A stretch of DNA of 63,345 bases from the NCBI GenBank assembly GCA_025350965.1, contig JANXWV010000052.1, positions 1 through 63,345 of the forward strand, given 5' to 3'. Positions 17,009-26,382 of this stretch are shown here, in pieces (position 1 is the stretch's first letter; each line of letters begins with the position of its first letter). Source of the stretch: Rhizobacter sp. Its GTDB lineage: Bacteria; Pseudomonadota; Gammaproteobacteria; Burkholderiales; Burkholderiaceae_C. Below the pieces are notes generated by a model that was not told the DNA's origin, ran no database searches, and saw nothing but the letters and a program-made list of their open reading frames with translations. The position numbers and the translations under genes are program-made.

Positions 17009-18715
17009 TCACGCGTGGTGCCAGACCACCGGCCTGCGCTGCGCCACCCAGCCCTCGAACAGCGACCCGTAGACCTCTTCGATGCGGTTGCGCTTGACCT
17101 TGAACGTGGGCGTGATGAAGCCGTTGTCGACGGTCCACGGCTGGTCGATCACGACCAGGCAATCGAGCTGTTCGTGCGGGTCGAGGCGGGCATTGATGCT
17201 GTCGAGGTGCGCCTTCAGCGCCACCTCGATCGCGGCACGCGCCGCCGGGTCTTGCGCGTGCAGCGCCGCTTCGGCGTTGAGCATCACGATGCCCAGCGGC
17301 TGGCCCAGGTTGGCGCCGGTCACGACGCAGGCCTCGACCACGCCGTTCATCACGAGCTTGTCTTCGATCGGCGCGGGCGCCACGTACTTGCCCTTGCTTG
17401 TTTTGAACAGGTCTTTGACGCGGCCGGTGATGCGCAGGTTGCCTTCGGCGTCGAGCGCACCCTTGTCGCCGGTGCGCAACCAGCCGTCGGCCGTCATCGC
17501 GTCGGCAGTGACTGCCGGCTCTTTGTAGTAGCCGAGCATCAGTCCCGGGCTCTTCATCTGGATCTCGCCGGTCGCGGGGTCGATGCGGCTTTGCACGCCG
17601 TCGTAAGGCTGCCCGACGGTGCCGGGGCGCTGCACGCCGGGCAACGTGGCGTGCGAGACGCCGCAGTTCTCGGTCATGCCGTAGACCTCGATGATGGGCA
17701 GGCCAAGGCGCTCGTACCAGGTCAGCAGCTCGGGCGGCATGGGTGCCGCGCCGCCGGCGGCGAACTCGCACGCATCCAGGCCGAGCGCGGTGCGGATCTT
17801 CTTCGCAACGATGCCCCGCACGATCGGGATCGACAGCAGCCGCGCGAGCTTGGCCGCGGGCATCTTGGCGTGCACGCCCTGCTGGAACTTGACCCACAGG
17901 CGCGGCACCGAGAAGAACACCGTGGGCCGGGCGCGCTGCAGGTCCTTGGCAAAGGTCTCCAGGTTCTCGGCAAAGTAGACCTGCATGCCGCTGGCCAGCA
18001 GGCCATGTTCGACCAGCGTGCGCTCGGCCACGTGGGCCAGCGGCAGGTAGCTGAGCATGCGCGTGCGCGGGGTCATGTTGACGCGGCGCATCGCACTGGC
18101 CATGGACCACGCGAACGTCGCGAAGCTGTGCATCACCCCCTTCGGGTTGCCGGTGGTGCCCGAGGTGTACATGATGGTCGCGAGCTCATCGCCACGGCGT
18201 ACCGGCTCGCCTTGCAGCGGCGCTGTCGCTGCAACGATCTGCGCCCACTGCGGGTGGTTTGTGGTCGGCGCCAGTGGCGTGGCGATGCAGGGCAGGCCGT
18301 CGGGAATGCCCGGCGCCATCGCGGCCCAGCCGTCGAGCTTGCCGATGAACAGCAGCTTCGCCTCACTGTGCTCGAGGATCTGGCGGATGGTGCCGGCCGC
18401 AAGCGTGGGGTAGAGCGGCACCGACACGTGGCCGGCCATCCAGACCGCGAAGTCGCACATCAGCCAGTGCGCGGTGTTCTTGGACAGGATCGCGATGCAA
18501 CTTCCCGGCGTGAAGTTCAAGCCGACCAGGTGCGCGGCCATGCGGCGCGTCTCGTCGAGCACTTGCGCCCAGGTGTAGTCGCGCAGCTTGCCGCCGCCGA
18601 GCGGCTGCGAGAGCACCACGGTACCGGGAGCCGTGCGCTCCCATTGGTACAGGCGCTGCAGGGCCAGCGCTTCGGGGGCCACGGTGGCGGGGAAGGAAGT
18701 GGCGGGCAAGGTCAT
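17009..18715 (-). CDS. AMP-forming long-chain acyl-CoA synthetase
   Basis: Adenylate-forming enzyme activating a carboxylic acid, probably a long-chain fatty acid, to its CoA thioester; 568 residues. Motifs in order: IMYTSGTTGNPKGVMHS (ATP binding), GAAPMPPELL, VYGMTENCG, GWLRTGDKG and GRVKDLFKTSKGKYVAP, the last being typical of the long-chain (FAA1/FadD15-like) branch. The start at 18715 gives the conventional N-terminus MTLPATSFP. Monocistronic in appearance; the gene upstream is a toxin remnant on the other strand. Chain-length preference cannot be read from sequence. Confidence 0.88.
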   Translation of the reverse strand: MTLPATSFPATVAPEALALQRLYQWERTAPGTVVLSQPLGGGKLRDYTWAQVLDETRRMAAHLVGLNFTPGSCIAILSKNTAHWLMCDFAVWMAGHVSVPLYPTLAAGTIRQILEHSEAKLLFIGKLDGWAAMAPGIPDGLPCIATPLAPTTNHPQWAQIVAATAPLQGEPVRRGDELATIMYTSGTTGNPKGVMHSFATFAWSMASAMRRVNMTPRTRMLSYLPLAHVAERTLVEHGLLASGMQVYFAENLETFAKDLQRARPTVFFSVPRLWVKFQQGVHAKMPAAKLARLLSIPIVRGIVAKKIRTALGLDACEFAAGGAAPMPPELLTWYERLGLPIIEVYGMTENCGVSHATLPGVQRPGTVGQPYDGVQSRIDPATGEIQMKSPGLMLGYYKEPAVTADAMTADGWLRTGDKGALDAEGNLRITGRVKDLFKTSKGKYVAPAPIEDKLVMNGVVEACVVTGANLGQPLGIVMLNAEAALHAQDPAARAAIEVALKAHLDSINARLDPHEQLDCLVVIDQPWTVDNGFITPTFKVKRNRIEEVYGSLFEGWVAQRRPVVWHHA

Positions 18716-18857
18716 CAAGCGGTCTCTCGTGGGCGGCCCCAGGCTGGGCACCGCACGGTAGAGCATCTGCACCACGCCGCCAAGGGAAGGACTACCCGGT
18801 TTGCCGGCGCGAACGCGGGCGTGATGGATGGGTTGAACCGCAGGGGATGCGAATGCG

Positions 18858-19148
18858 GAAATTCAGGCCGGTATCGAGCTGACGCGCGAGCAAGACGAGC
18901 CGAAGGCCAACTTGCTGGAGCGCTGGCTGGAGTTGGTCGCTCGCTCCTACAACGTGATCGCGATGGACGCATTGGCGTTCGGGCTATGGGCTCGGTTGAT
19001 GCACAAGGCGTTTGACATCTTGTACGAAGACGCAATGATCGCGGCGACCGCGAAAGTTCATCAGCTGACCGTGGTCACACGCAACGTGGCGGGCGTCAAG
19101 GGCTTCGGGGTGAGCGTGCTGAACCCGTTTGCGCTGGCACGGAGATGA
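18858..19148 (+). pseudogene. 5'-truncated VapC-like PIN-domain toxin remnant
   Basis: About 96 codons of the C-terminal two thirds of a type II toxin of the VapC/FitB kind: EIQAGIELTREQ, NVIAMDALAFGLWARLMH, DILYEDAMIAATA and LTVVTRNVAG are recognisable, including the distal acidic residues of the PIN nuclease site. Upstream the frame runs into a stop at 18834-18836 within eight codons, so the N-terminal strand with the first catalytic aspartate and any start are missing, and no antitoxin gene precedes it. A TTG at 18912 could start a 78-residue piece but it would lack the active site. Fragment of a lost toxin-antitoxin locus. The 142 bp before it hold nothing else I can name. Confidence 0.7.
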
Positions 19149-19192
19149 CCGTCAACTGCCGACGCGTGTATGGGCGGGCGCATGCCTCGCCT

Positions 19193-19588
19193 CTAGCGAG
19201 CACACCACTGCTTCTCGCAAGGGATTCCATTCCCGTCGCCGTCCATCTTGACACCGGGGCAGTTGGCGAGAAAGTACTTTGCCTCGGCACATGACTTCAT
19301 TTGCGAGCAGTACTGTCGCCCGTCGCAACTGAAGCCTCTGGACACACCAGGCGCCGCAGGAGCAACCTTGTCGGGCGCTGACGCCGCAGCCGCCGAACGA
19401 CGTTTCTTCGCCTCGGCGTTCAGTTCTTGAATGGTGGGTTGCTTTCGAACCTGCTCAGATGGACAGGGCCCCTGCTGATAAGTGACGGTGCCGTTGACCA
19501 CGCACTTGGTCGCCGGCACAGCCCCGACTCCGAAGGAGGCGAACACAAGAGTCGCAACCACCGCGAGGGCTGACGAGACTTTGAGCAT
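19193..19588 (-). CDS. Secreted DUF4124/excalibur-domain protein
   Basis: Exported protein of 131 residues. A signal peptide (MLKVSSALAVVATLVFASFGVGA) precedes a short DUF4124-like part (KCVVNGTVTYQQGPCPS), an alanine/lysine-rich linker with EAKKRR, and a C-terminal excalibur domain: C-SQMKSCAEAKYFLANCPG followed by the DGDGNGIPCE calcium-binding-like loop. The paired cysteines indicate disulphides outside the cytoplasm. It follows soxZ by 5 bases and is probably in the same transcript. Function unknown. Confidence 0.8.
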   Translation of the reverse strand: MLKVSSALAVVATLVFASFGVGAVPATKCVVNGTVTYQQGPCPSEQVRKQPTIQELNAEAKKRRSAAAASAPDKVAPAAPGVSRGFSCDGRQYCSQMKSCAEAKYFLANCPGVKMDGDGNGIPCEKQWCAR

Positions 19589-19593
19589 TCGCC

Positions 19594-19905
19594 TCACGCC
19601 ACCACCGCCTCGTCCGTCCGCTTGTCCCCATGGTTGTCGGTCCAGCTGATGCTGATCTTGTCGCCCGACTTGGCGCCCTTGATGGTGAACTGCGTGAACG
19701 GGTTCTTCGCGATGGCGGTGCCCCACTGCGCACTCAGCACCAGCTTGCCGTTGAGTGCCGCGCTCATGTCGGTGATGTACCAGGCCGGGATGACCTTGCC
19801 GGCGGCGTCCTTGCGCTGGCCGGTCTCCATTTCGTGGCTCATCAGCACGCGCACGACGGCGCCGCTGCCTTGCACCAGCGCGCGAATGCGCATCGGGTCT
19901 GACAT
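19594..19905 (-). CDS. soxZ: Thiosulfate oxidation carrier protein SoxZ
   Basis: SoxZ, 103 residues, the partner of SoxY in the periplasmic carrier complex on which sulfur intermediates are oxidised. Recognisable segments are MRIRALVQGSGAVVRVLMSHEMETG and PAWYITDMSAALNG. As usual it lacks its own signal peptide and is exported in complex with SoxY. It is 22 bases downstream of soxY. No soxAX, soxB or soxCD are in the window, so here the pair may serve another sulfur pathway or a distant sox locus. Confidence 0.92.
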   Translation of the reverse strand: MSDPMRIRALVQGSGAVVRVLMSHEMETGQRKDAAGKVIPAWYITDMSAALNGKLVLSAQWGTAIAKNPFTQFTIKGAKSGDKISISWTDNHGDKRTDEAVVA

Positions 19906-19927
19906 GGTCGTTCTCCTACTTTGCCGT

Positions 19928-20386
19928 CTAGCCGCCGCAGCCGCCCAACGTGACTTTCACTTCCTTCTGCGCGTACAAGACCCGCCCGTCGGTCAGCATG
20001 GCCACGGCCAGCACGTTCGAGGTCTGGCCCATCTTGATGCGGGTGGAAATGCTGGTCTCGACCGCGTCGGTGAACTCGAACACACCGGCCAGCACAGTCG
20101 GGTTTTTCTCGACCAGGAAGGCCATGCGCTTCACGCCGGGGAGCAGGGTGCTCGCGGCAATCGGCACGACGGCGCCGTTCTCGGCGATGTCGGGTGCGGT
20201 GAAGGTGATGTCCTTGCTCTCCACCGGCTTGCCGATGCCCAGCGCCTTGATGACGTCGTCGACCGACTTGGCATCGAACGCGGCCTTGGCCGACGCGGTT
20301 TGGGCGTGCGCCGGCAACAGGCCGGCCGCGCTCAGCAGGGCGGCAACCGCCGCGCTGCGGGCGAGCATCCTTCTTCGTGTGTTCAT
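19928..20386 (-). CDS. soxY: Thiosulfate oxidation carrier protein SoxY
   Basis: SoxY, 152 residues. The N-terminus is a twin-arginine-type signal (MNTRRRMLARSAAVAALLSAAG, cleavage after AHAQ), and the C-terminus ends in GGCGG, the swinging arm whose cysteine (C150) carries the sulfane and sulfonate intermediates. The Shine-Dalgarno AAGGAA lies in the right arm of a strong hairpin six bases before the ATG, so its translation may depend on melting that hairpin. The HDOD gene upstream is on the same strand, 48 bp away. Confidence 0.93.
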   Translation of the reverse strand: MNTRRRMLARSAAVAALLSAAGLLPAHAQTASAKAAFDAKSVDDVIKALGIGKPVESKDITFTAPDIAENGAVVPIAASTLLPGVKRMAFLVEKNPTVLAGVFEFTDAVETSISTRIKMGQTSNVLAVAMLTDGRVLYAQKEVKVTLGGCGG

Positions 20387-20392
20387 GACGCT

Positions 20393-20424
20393 GTTCCTTG
20401 TCGGCCAGCGGGCCGAGAAGGAAC
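20393..20424 (-). promoter_or_regulatory. Hairpin covering the soxY ribosome binding site
   Basis: On the minus strand GTTCCTTCTCGGCC pairs with GGCCGACAAGGAAC through 13 pairs and one mismatch, around a CGCT loop. The right arm contains AAGGAA, the soxY Shine-Dalgarno. There is no T-run after it, so it is less likely a simple terminator for the HDOD gene and may sequester the ribosome binding site or attenuate read-through. Confidence 0.6.
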
Positions 20425-20434
20425 TGTAAACCGC

Positions 20435-21259
20435 TCAGGCCGGTTGGCCGCGCGCCATGGCTGCTTCGAGCTGTTCTTGCACCCGACGCGCTCCGCGCAG
20501 CACAAGCGTGGCGCTCAGGTCGGCCTGCGGCGCCACCCGCTCGGCCACCTCGTCGAGTGTGGCCGGGTCGGTCATCAGCGCATGGGCCAGTGCCGAGATG
20601 GCGCAGATCGCGCGCTTGGGCAGCTGCATCGGCAACTCGCCGGTGGCGTTGACCATCACATGAAAGCGCACGCTGGCCACGGCGGCAGGTGCCAGGCCCC
20701 AGCTCTCGCACAGCGCCGCGCCCAGCGCGTCGTGGCTCACACCGAACTCGCTGTGTTCGCGCATCGCCAGGTCTTCGTCGTCGGCCGCCGCTTTCAGGAG
20801 CGTGCGGTAGCGGTCGGGCGAATGGCGGAACAGCACCGCTTTGCCGCATTCCTCGAACAGGCCGGCCGAGTGGCTGGCCCAGGGGTCGACTTCGAGCGCC
20901 TGGCCGATGCGCCCCATCAGCAGGCCGCGCACGCTGGCGCGCTCCCAGACGGGGTCGAGCTCGGGCGCGGGCGGGAACACCGCACGCAGGCCCATCTCGA
21001 AGGTCACGGATGCGACCTCGCGCGTGCCCAGGTGGGTGATGGCCTGCTGCACCGATTGCACCCGCCCGTGCAGGCCGTACAGCGAAGAATTGACCGCCTT
21101 CAACACGGCCGAGGCCAGCGCCATGTCGGACGAGATGAGCGCGCTCACGGCCTGCAGGTTGACAGCGTCCTCGGCCAGCAGCAGCGACAGCTTGACCAGC
21201 GAGTCGGGCTGCGACGGCACATCGATGCTGAGCGAGCGGAGTTGGGGATCGACGGGCAT
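20435..21259 (-). CDS. HDOD-domain signalling protein
   Basis: Cytosolic single-domain HDOD protein, 274 residues, a relative of HD-GYP phosphodiesterases lacking the full metal-binding set. Family features are the N-terminal SLVKLSLLLAEDAVNLQAVSALISSDMALASAVLK region, then NSSLYGLHGRVQSVQQAI and the E-C-G-K-A motif. HDOD proteins act as scaffolds in signalling, and this one lies opposite a diguanylate cyclase gene starting 180 bp away. Specific output unknown. Confidence 0.85.
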   Translation of the reverse strand: MPVDPQLRSLSIDVPSQPDSLVKLSLLLAEDAVNLQAVSALISSDMALASAVLKAVNSSLYGLHGRVQSVQQAITHLGTREVASVTFEMGLRAVFPPAPELDPVWERASVRGLLMGRIGQALEVDPWASHSAGLFEECGKAVLFRHSPDRYRTLLKAAADDEDLAMREHSEFGVSHDALGAALCESWGLAPAAVASVRFHVMVNATGELPMQLPKRAICAISALAHALMTDPATLDEVAERVAPQADLSATLVLRGARRVQEQLEAAMARGQPA

Positions 21260-21438
21260 GCAGGTGTTCCTGGGAGATCGGCCACGAAGGCACCGGCCAT
21301 GCTAGGCGGCGAGCGGCGGCGGCTGTCAATCAAAGAGGCCTGTGAATCCGTGGCATTTCGCAGTGGCATTTCAGGCTGCTGCGGCCGAACGGCATGCCCC
21401 TTGCGCTACTCTTTCGTCCTTTTCCGACCCGCCCGCCG

Positions 21439-23142
21439 ATGACCCCCGCGCCCGATCCCACCGACCCCATCAAGGCGCTGCTCGACGCCGCCTCGGCCAA
21501 GTACATGTCGTCGGCGAGTGAGGCCTTGGCACTCGCCGACGAAGCGGTGCTGGCGCTCGCCGCGCTGGGCGAACGGGCCACACCCGCGCAGCAAGCCCGC
21601 GTGCTGCGCACCCGCGGCCTCGCACTGCACTACGGCGGGCGCCACAAAGAGGGCCTGGCCGAGTTGGCCATGGCGCTCGCGGCGGTGCCGGAGGCCGACC
21701 TGGCGCTGCGCTCCATCGTGCAGCGCGCGCTGTCCATCGGCAACGAACTGCTCGGCGCCCACGAAGACGCGGTGGCGTGGGCGGCCCAGGCCCTGACCGC
21801 CGCCCGCGCCGACGGCGATCCCTTGCTCGAAGCCGAGGCACTGCTGTCGCTGGGCGTCGGCTACTCGCGCAGCGGGCAGGCAGAGGCCGGCCTCGAGCAG
21901 TTCGCGCAGGTGCTGGTGATTTTCGAGCGCGAGCAGGCTGGCGGAAGCATGAGCGTGCTCAACAACATGGGCATCAATTGCAAGAACCTGGGCCGGCTGA
22001 GCGAGTCGGTCGCGCACTACGAGCGCGCCCTCGCGTTGGCGCAAGGCGACGCCACCGCCACAGCGGTGCTTCAGTCGAACCTCGGCGAGGCGCTGATGCT
22101 GCTCGGTCGGCTCGACGATGCACACGCCGCCCTGGTGGCCGCATTGCCCGTGCTCGCCCCGAGCGGCTACGCCGAAGCACACACGAACGCACGCGTCACC
22201 CTTGGCCGTGTGCTGCTCAAGTCGAGCCAGCCGGCCGCCGCTCAGGCGGAACTGGAATTGGCTCTGCGGCAGAGCGCCGAGACCGGCGGGCGCAACTACG
22301 CCGCGCGCGCGCACCAGACGCTGGCGGAGCTGCACAAGCAGGCCGGTGCCTTCGACCGGGCGCTGCACCATGCAGAGGCCGCGCATGCCGCCGAGCGGGC
22401 GCAGTTCAACGATGAGTCCGACCGCAAGGTCGGCGCCCTGCGCGTGCGCATGGAGGTGGCCAGCGCGCGCCACGAGGCCGAGATGCACCGCGCGAGGCAT
22501 GTGGAGGTCACCCACGCCCACGACGAGCTGAAGGCCCTGCATGCAGCACTGCTGGCGGCCGACGCCGAGAAGAACCTGCTGCTCACGCGCCTGGCCGAGC
22601 AGAGCCGCACCGACGGGCTGACCGGCCTGGCGAACCGCCGAGCCCTGGACGAACACCTGTTCGACGCGATGGCGCGCTCGCGCCGCTATGACCAGCCGCT
22701 GGCCGTGGCCTTGTGCGACCTCGACTTCTTCAAGCGCGTCAACGACCGCTTCGGCCATGCGACCGGCGACGAGGTGCTGCGCCGCGTCAGCGCCATTCTG
22801 CGTGCGCACTGCCGCGCCACCGACGTGGTGGCACGTTACGGCGGCGAAGAGTTCTGCATCGTGTTCATCGAGGCCGATGCGGCTGTGGCAAGCCGGCTCT
22901 GCGACGCATTGCGCTGCGCGGTGGAGGCGCACGACTGGGCGGCCGTGCACCCGCAACTCGAGGTGACGCTGTCGATCGGCATCGCCGACGACGCCCACCT
23001 GACCACGCCCGAGCCGCTGCTCGCCGCCGCCGACCGGCACCTGTACCGCGCCAAGCACGAAGGCAAGAACCGCGTCTGCTGGCACGGCAGCGTGCCCGCT
23101 TCGAACGAACACCAAATGCAAAGGGCGTCAGGTCAGCCCTGA
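21439..23142 (+). CDS. TPR-repeat diguanylate cyclase (GGDEF), cytosolic
   Basis: About 567 residues: tetratricopeptide repeats over residues 1-320, a short coiled region, then a GGDEF domain making cyclic di-GMP. The active site is GGEEF at 468-472, preceded five residues earlier by RATD, an RxxD inhibitory site for product feedback. RTDGLTGLANRRALDEHL marks the domain start and CDLDFFKRVND the metal-binding aspartate. No membrane helix is visible. The start is uncertain: ATG at 21394 gives 15 more residues and neither has a clear ribosome binding site. The stop codon lies inside a terminator hairpin. Confidence 0.85.
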   Translation: MTPAPDPTDPIKALLDAASAKYMSSASEALALADEAVLALAALGERATPAQQARVLRTRGLALHYGGRHKEGLAELAMALAAVPEADLALRSIVQRALSIGNELLGAHEDAVAWAAQALTAARADGDPLLEAEALLSLGVGYSRSGQAEAGLEQFAQVLVIFEREQAGGSMSVLNNMGINCKNLGRLSESVAHYERALALAQGDATATAVLQSNLGEALMLLGRLDDAHAALVAALPVLAPSGYAEAHTNARVTLGRVLLKSSQPAAAQAELELALRQSAETGGRNYAARAHQTLAELHKQAGAFDRALHHAEAAHAAERAQFNDESDRKVGALRVRMEVASARHEAEMHRARHVEVTHAHDELKALHAALLAADAEKNLLLTRLAEQSRTDGLTGLANRRALDEHLFDAMARSRRYDQPLAVALCDLDFFKRVNDRFGHATGDEVLRRVSAILRAHCRATDVVARYGGEEFCIVFIEADAAVASRLCDALRCAVEAHDWAAVHPQLEVTLSIGIADDAHLTTPEPLLAAADRHLYRAKHEGKNRVCWHGSVPASNEHQMQRASGQP

Positions 23143-23150
23143 CGCCCTTT
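23120..23150 (+). terminator. Terminator overlapping the end of the TPR-GGDEF gene
   Basis: Perfect 13-bp stem AAAGGGCGTCAGG / CCTGACGCCCTTT with a 5-base loop; the TGA stop (23140-23142) is in the right arm. The stem ends in TTT and is followed by GAACTTTTGC. The remaining gap 23151-23330 has a small hairpin GGCACC/GGTGCC (23248-23264) and no gene. Confidence 0.75.
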
Positions 23151-23330
23151 GAACTTTTGCTTCGGCCCCGACTGCAGCCTGGTGTGTCACGCCGCCAGGG
23201 CCTTGCCCGGGTGCGGTTGCGAGTGTCTCCTCGGCCCCGTCCTGCACGGCACCATCACGGTGCCTGCTGCGAGTCGCGTGACTTTAGGCGGTGCATCCAA
23301 GGCCATCCAGCCGGGCTTTCCCGCATGATG

Positions 23331-24907
23331 TCAGCGGGCCACGGCTGGCAGTGACAGCACCACTTTGGTTCCCTGACCCAGCGTGCTCGTCACCGCCACC
23401 GTGCCGCCGTGCAGCTCGGCGATGCGCTTGACGATGGCCAGCCCCAGCCCCTTGCCGCCCTCGCCGGTGGCGGGTGCGACGCTGTGGCGGCTTTGGTAGA
23501 AGCGGTCGAACAGGTGCGGCAGGTCGGCCTCGGCGATGCCGGCGCCGGTGTCGGCCACGCTGATGAGCACTCGGCCATCACGGGCCGCTGCCGCGAGCGT
23601 GATGCGCGCACCGGCCGGGCAGAACTTCAGCGCGTTGTCGAGCAGATTGGCCACGGCACGCTCGAACAGTTCGATGTCGAGTGCGGCAAATGCGCCCCTC
23701 GCCTGGCCGGCCTCGGCACCGGCACCGGCCTCGGCCGCGTGGACCACGGTCAACGCCACGTGCTGCTGGAGGGCGCGCTCGGCAAAGCGCATGCCGATGT
23801 CGTCGAGCAGCTCGGCCGCGTCGACCACCTCCATGCGCAGCTTGAACTCGGGCTCGTCGAGCTTGGCCAGGTCGCCCAGCGACTGCACCAGCCGCGCGGC
23901 GTTGCGCGTGTTGCGCAGCGCAATCTCGACCAGGCGCCGATCTTCCCGGCGGGCCGCATCGTCGTGCGGGGTGCCGGCGACCCATCGGCCGTCGAGTGTT
24001 TCGAGGCAGGCCACGGTGGCGGTGAGTGGCGAGCGCAAGTCGTGCGACAGGTTGCTCACGCCTTCGCGGCGGAAGTGGTCGAGCCGGCGCAGTTCGTTCC
24101 ACTGGCTGCGGCAGATGTCGATCAACATCACGAACGCGCCGGTGAGCTGGCCGAACTCGTCGGGTGTGGCCTTTGGCAGCACCATCTGCGGCGCACCCGC
24201 CGGGCCGGCGCCGAGGTCGTCGTCGAGCCCGCGCCGCGAGAGCGTGGCAACGGCATCCGTCAGGCGCTGCAGCGGCCGCGTGACCGAGACGATGATGAGC
24301 ACCGCCGCCAGCGTGCTGAACGCGATGATCGCCAGGATGAGCCCGAGCGCCGGGCGCCCGAAGCTCATGCGCAACGCCGCCCAGCGGCCGTCTTTGGACT
24401 CGCTGGACTGCAGCCGCTCGGGGTGCAGCACGAGGTAGAGGTAACCGACCACCGCATCGGCCTGGCTCATGGTGGCGCGGCGCACCGGCTGTACAGCCAC
24501 CACGGCATCGGCGTCCATGCGCTCCGGGTCGTCGCCCATCACATAGGCCGCGTCGGGCCGGCCGATGGCGGTGAGCACCGGCGCGAGCGTGACGCGAAAG
24601 TCCGGCGCGATCTGCGCCTTGCCGCTGGACGCGAGCACCGCACCTTGCAGGTCGAGCAGGTAGAGCTGCGTGTCGGGCTCGAACAGCACCATGTTGCGCA
24701 ACCAGCCGCGGAACTTGTCGGGCTCGCCTTCGTACGTCTCGAACAGGTAGTCGTTGTTCGCGGTCACTCGGCCCAGGAACGCGGTGCCACGCCGGTAGGT
24801 CGTCTCGTGCTCGAAGCGCTGGAACGCATAGAGCACGGTTGCGATCACCAGCAGCGCGGTGATCAGGCCCGTGGCAAACACGGTCAGCGCGAGCTTGAAC
24901 CGAACAC

Positions 24908-24911
<4 letters not shown>
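23331..24911 (-). CDS. Membrane sensor histidine kinase (HAMP-HisKA-HATPase)
   Basis: Sensor of a two-component system, 526 residues. Membrane helices at about 8-30 and 187-210 enclose a periplasmic sensing region of about 155 residues, followed by a HAMP region (TRPLQRLTDAVATLS), the dimerisation helix with phospho-acceptor H290 in SNLSHDLRSPLT, and a HATPase domain with N box NLLDNALKF, G1 ADTGAGI and G2 GGKGLGLAI. The start is set by an ATGA overlap with the regulator gene before it. Signal unknown. Confidence 0.92.
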
Positions 24912-25645
<734 letters not shown>

Positions 25646-25771
25646 GGCCGATTGTCGGTCGCCAGCGCGAACTTCTTACCCCGATGTGATGTTCCTGTGA
25701 GGTTCGGTGAGACTCACGCGAGGTGGGGCGGCCAAAGTTCATGCACCGACCCACACCCCACGGACCGCCCC

Positions 25772-26338
25772 ATGAACACCACCGCCGTCACCGCCAGCCC
25801 AGCCCGTGCAGCCAGCTTCCAGCCCAGCGTGTGCTGGGCCGAGATGGTGTCGCACCGCGCTTACCTCGTGCGGTTTGCGCAGCGCAAGCTCCGCGACCCG
25901 CTGACGGCCGAAGACGCAGTGCACGACGTGTTCGAGGCGGTGTTGTCGGGCCGCGCGGTGTTCGCCGGCCGCGCCGCACTGCGCTCGTGGCTGACCGCCG
26001 TGCTGAAGCACAAGATCGTCGACAGCGTGCGCCGCAACGCCCACACCGATTCGCTCGACCGGGGCTGGGATGAAGGCGCTGACGACGGCAGAGCGGCCGA
26101 CAGCGGCGCCCTCGCCGTCGAGTGCCCGCAGCCGCGCCCGGACCAGATCGCCGAGCAGCACCAGCTGCTGGTGCAGGCGCTCAAGCGCATCGAAGCCCTG
26201 CCCACCGGCCTGCGCGACGTGATGCGGCTGCGCGTATTGGAAGAGCAAAGCACCGAGGCCGTGTGCCGCGAACTCGGCATCACCGAAGACAACTTGTTCG
26301 TGCGGCTGCACCGGGCCCGCAAGCAGTTGCTGTCGTGA
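25772..26338 (+). CDS. ECF-like sigma-70 family RNA polymerase sigma factor
   Basis: Alternative sigma factor, 188 residues. Region 2 is seen in HRAYLVRFAQRKLRDPLTAEDAVHDVFEAVL and region 4 in EEQSTEAVCRELGITEDNLFVRLHRARKQLL, as in ECF factors. The start at 25772 lacks a visible Shine-Dalgarno; a longer reading to 25652 would run through the promoter gap. The TGA stop overlaps a GTG that opens only six codons before a stop, where related loci carry a zinc-finger anti-sigma gene; here no anti-sigma follows. It converges with cysB. Confidence 0.85.
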   Translation: MNTTAVTASPARAASFQPSVCWAEMVSHRAYLVRFAQRKLRDPLTAEDAVHDVFEAVLSGRAVFAGRAALRSWLTAVLKHKIVDSVRRNAHTDSLDRGWDEGADDGRAADSGALAVECPQPRPDQIAEQHQLLVQALKRIEALPTGLRDVMRLRVLEEQSTEAVCRELGITEDNLFVRLHRARKQLLS

Positions 26339-26382
26339 ACCGGCTGGCCCGCTGAATTGATAGCCCGGACGAGGCCGCACGC

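Noticed and set aside
18716..18857. Gap before the vapC remnant searched for an antitoxin gene
   Set aside because: No frame with a ribosome binding site or antitoxin-like sequence; stops interrupt the toxin frame at 18834.
23151..23330. Gap after the first GGDEF gene as a small RNA or riboswitch
   Set aside because: Only one short hairpin (23248-23264) and no cyclic di-GMP riboswitch features that I can recognise.
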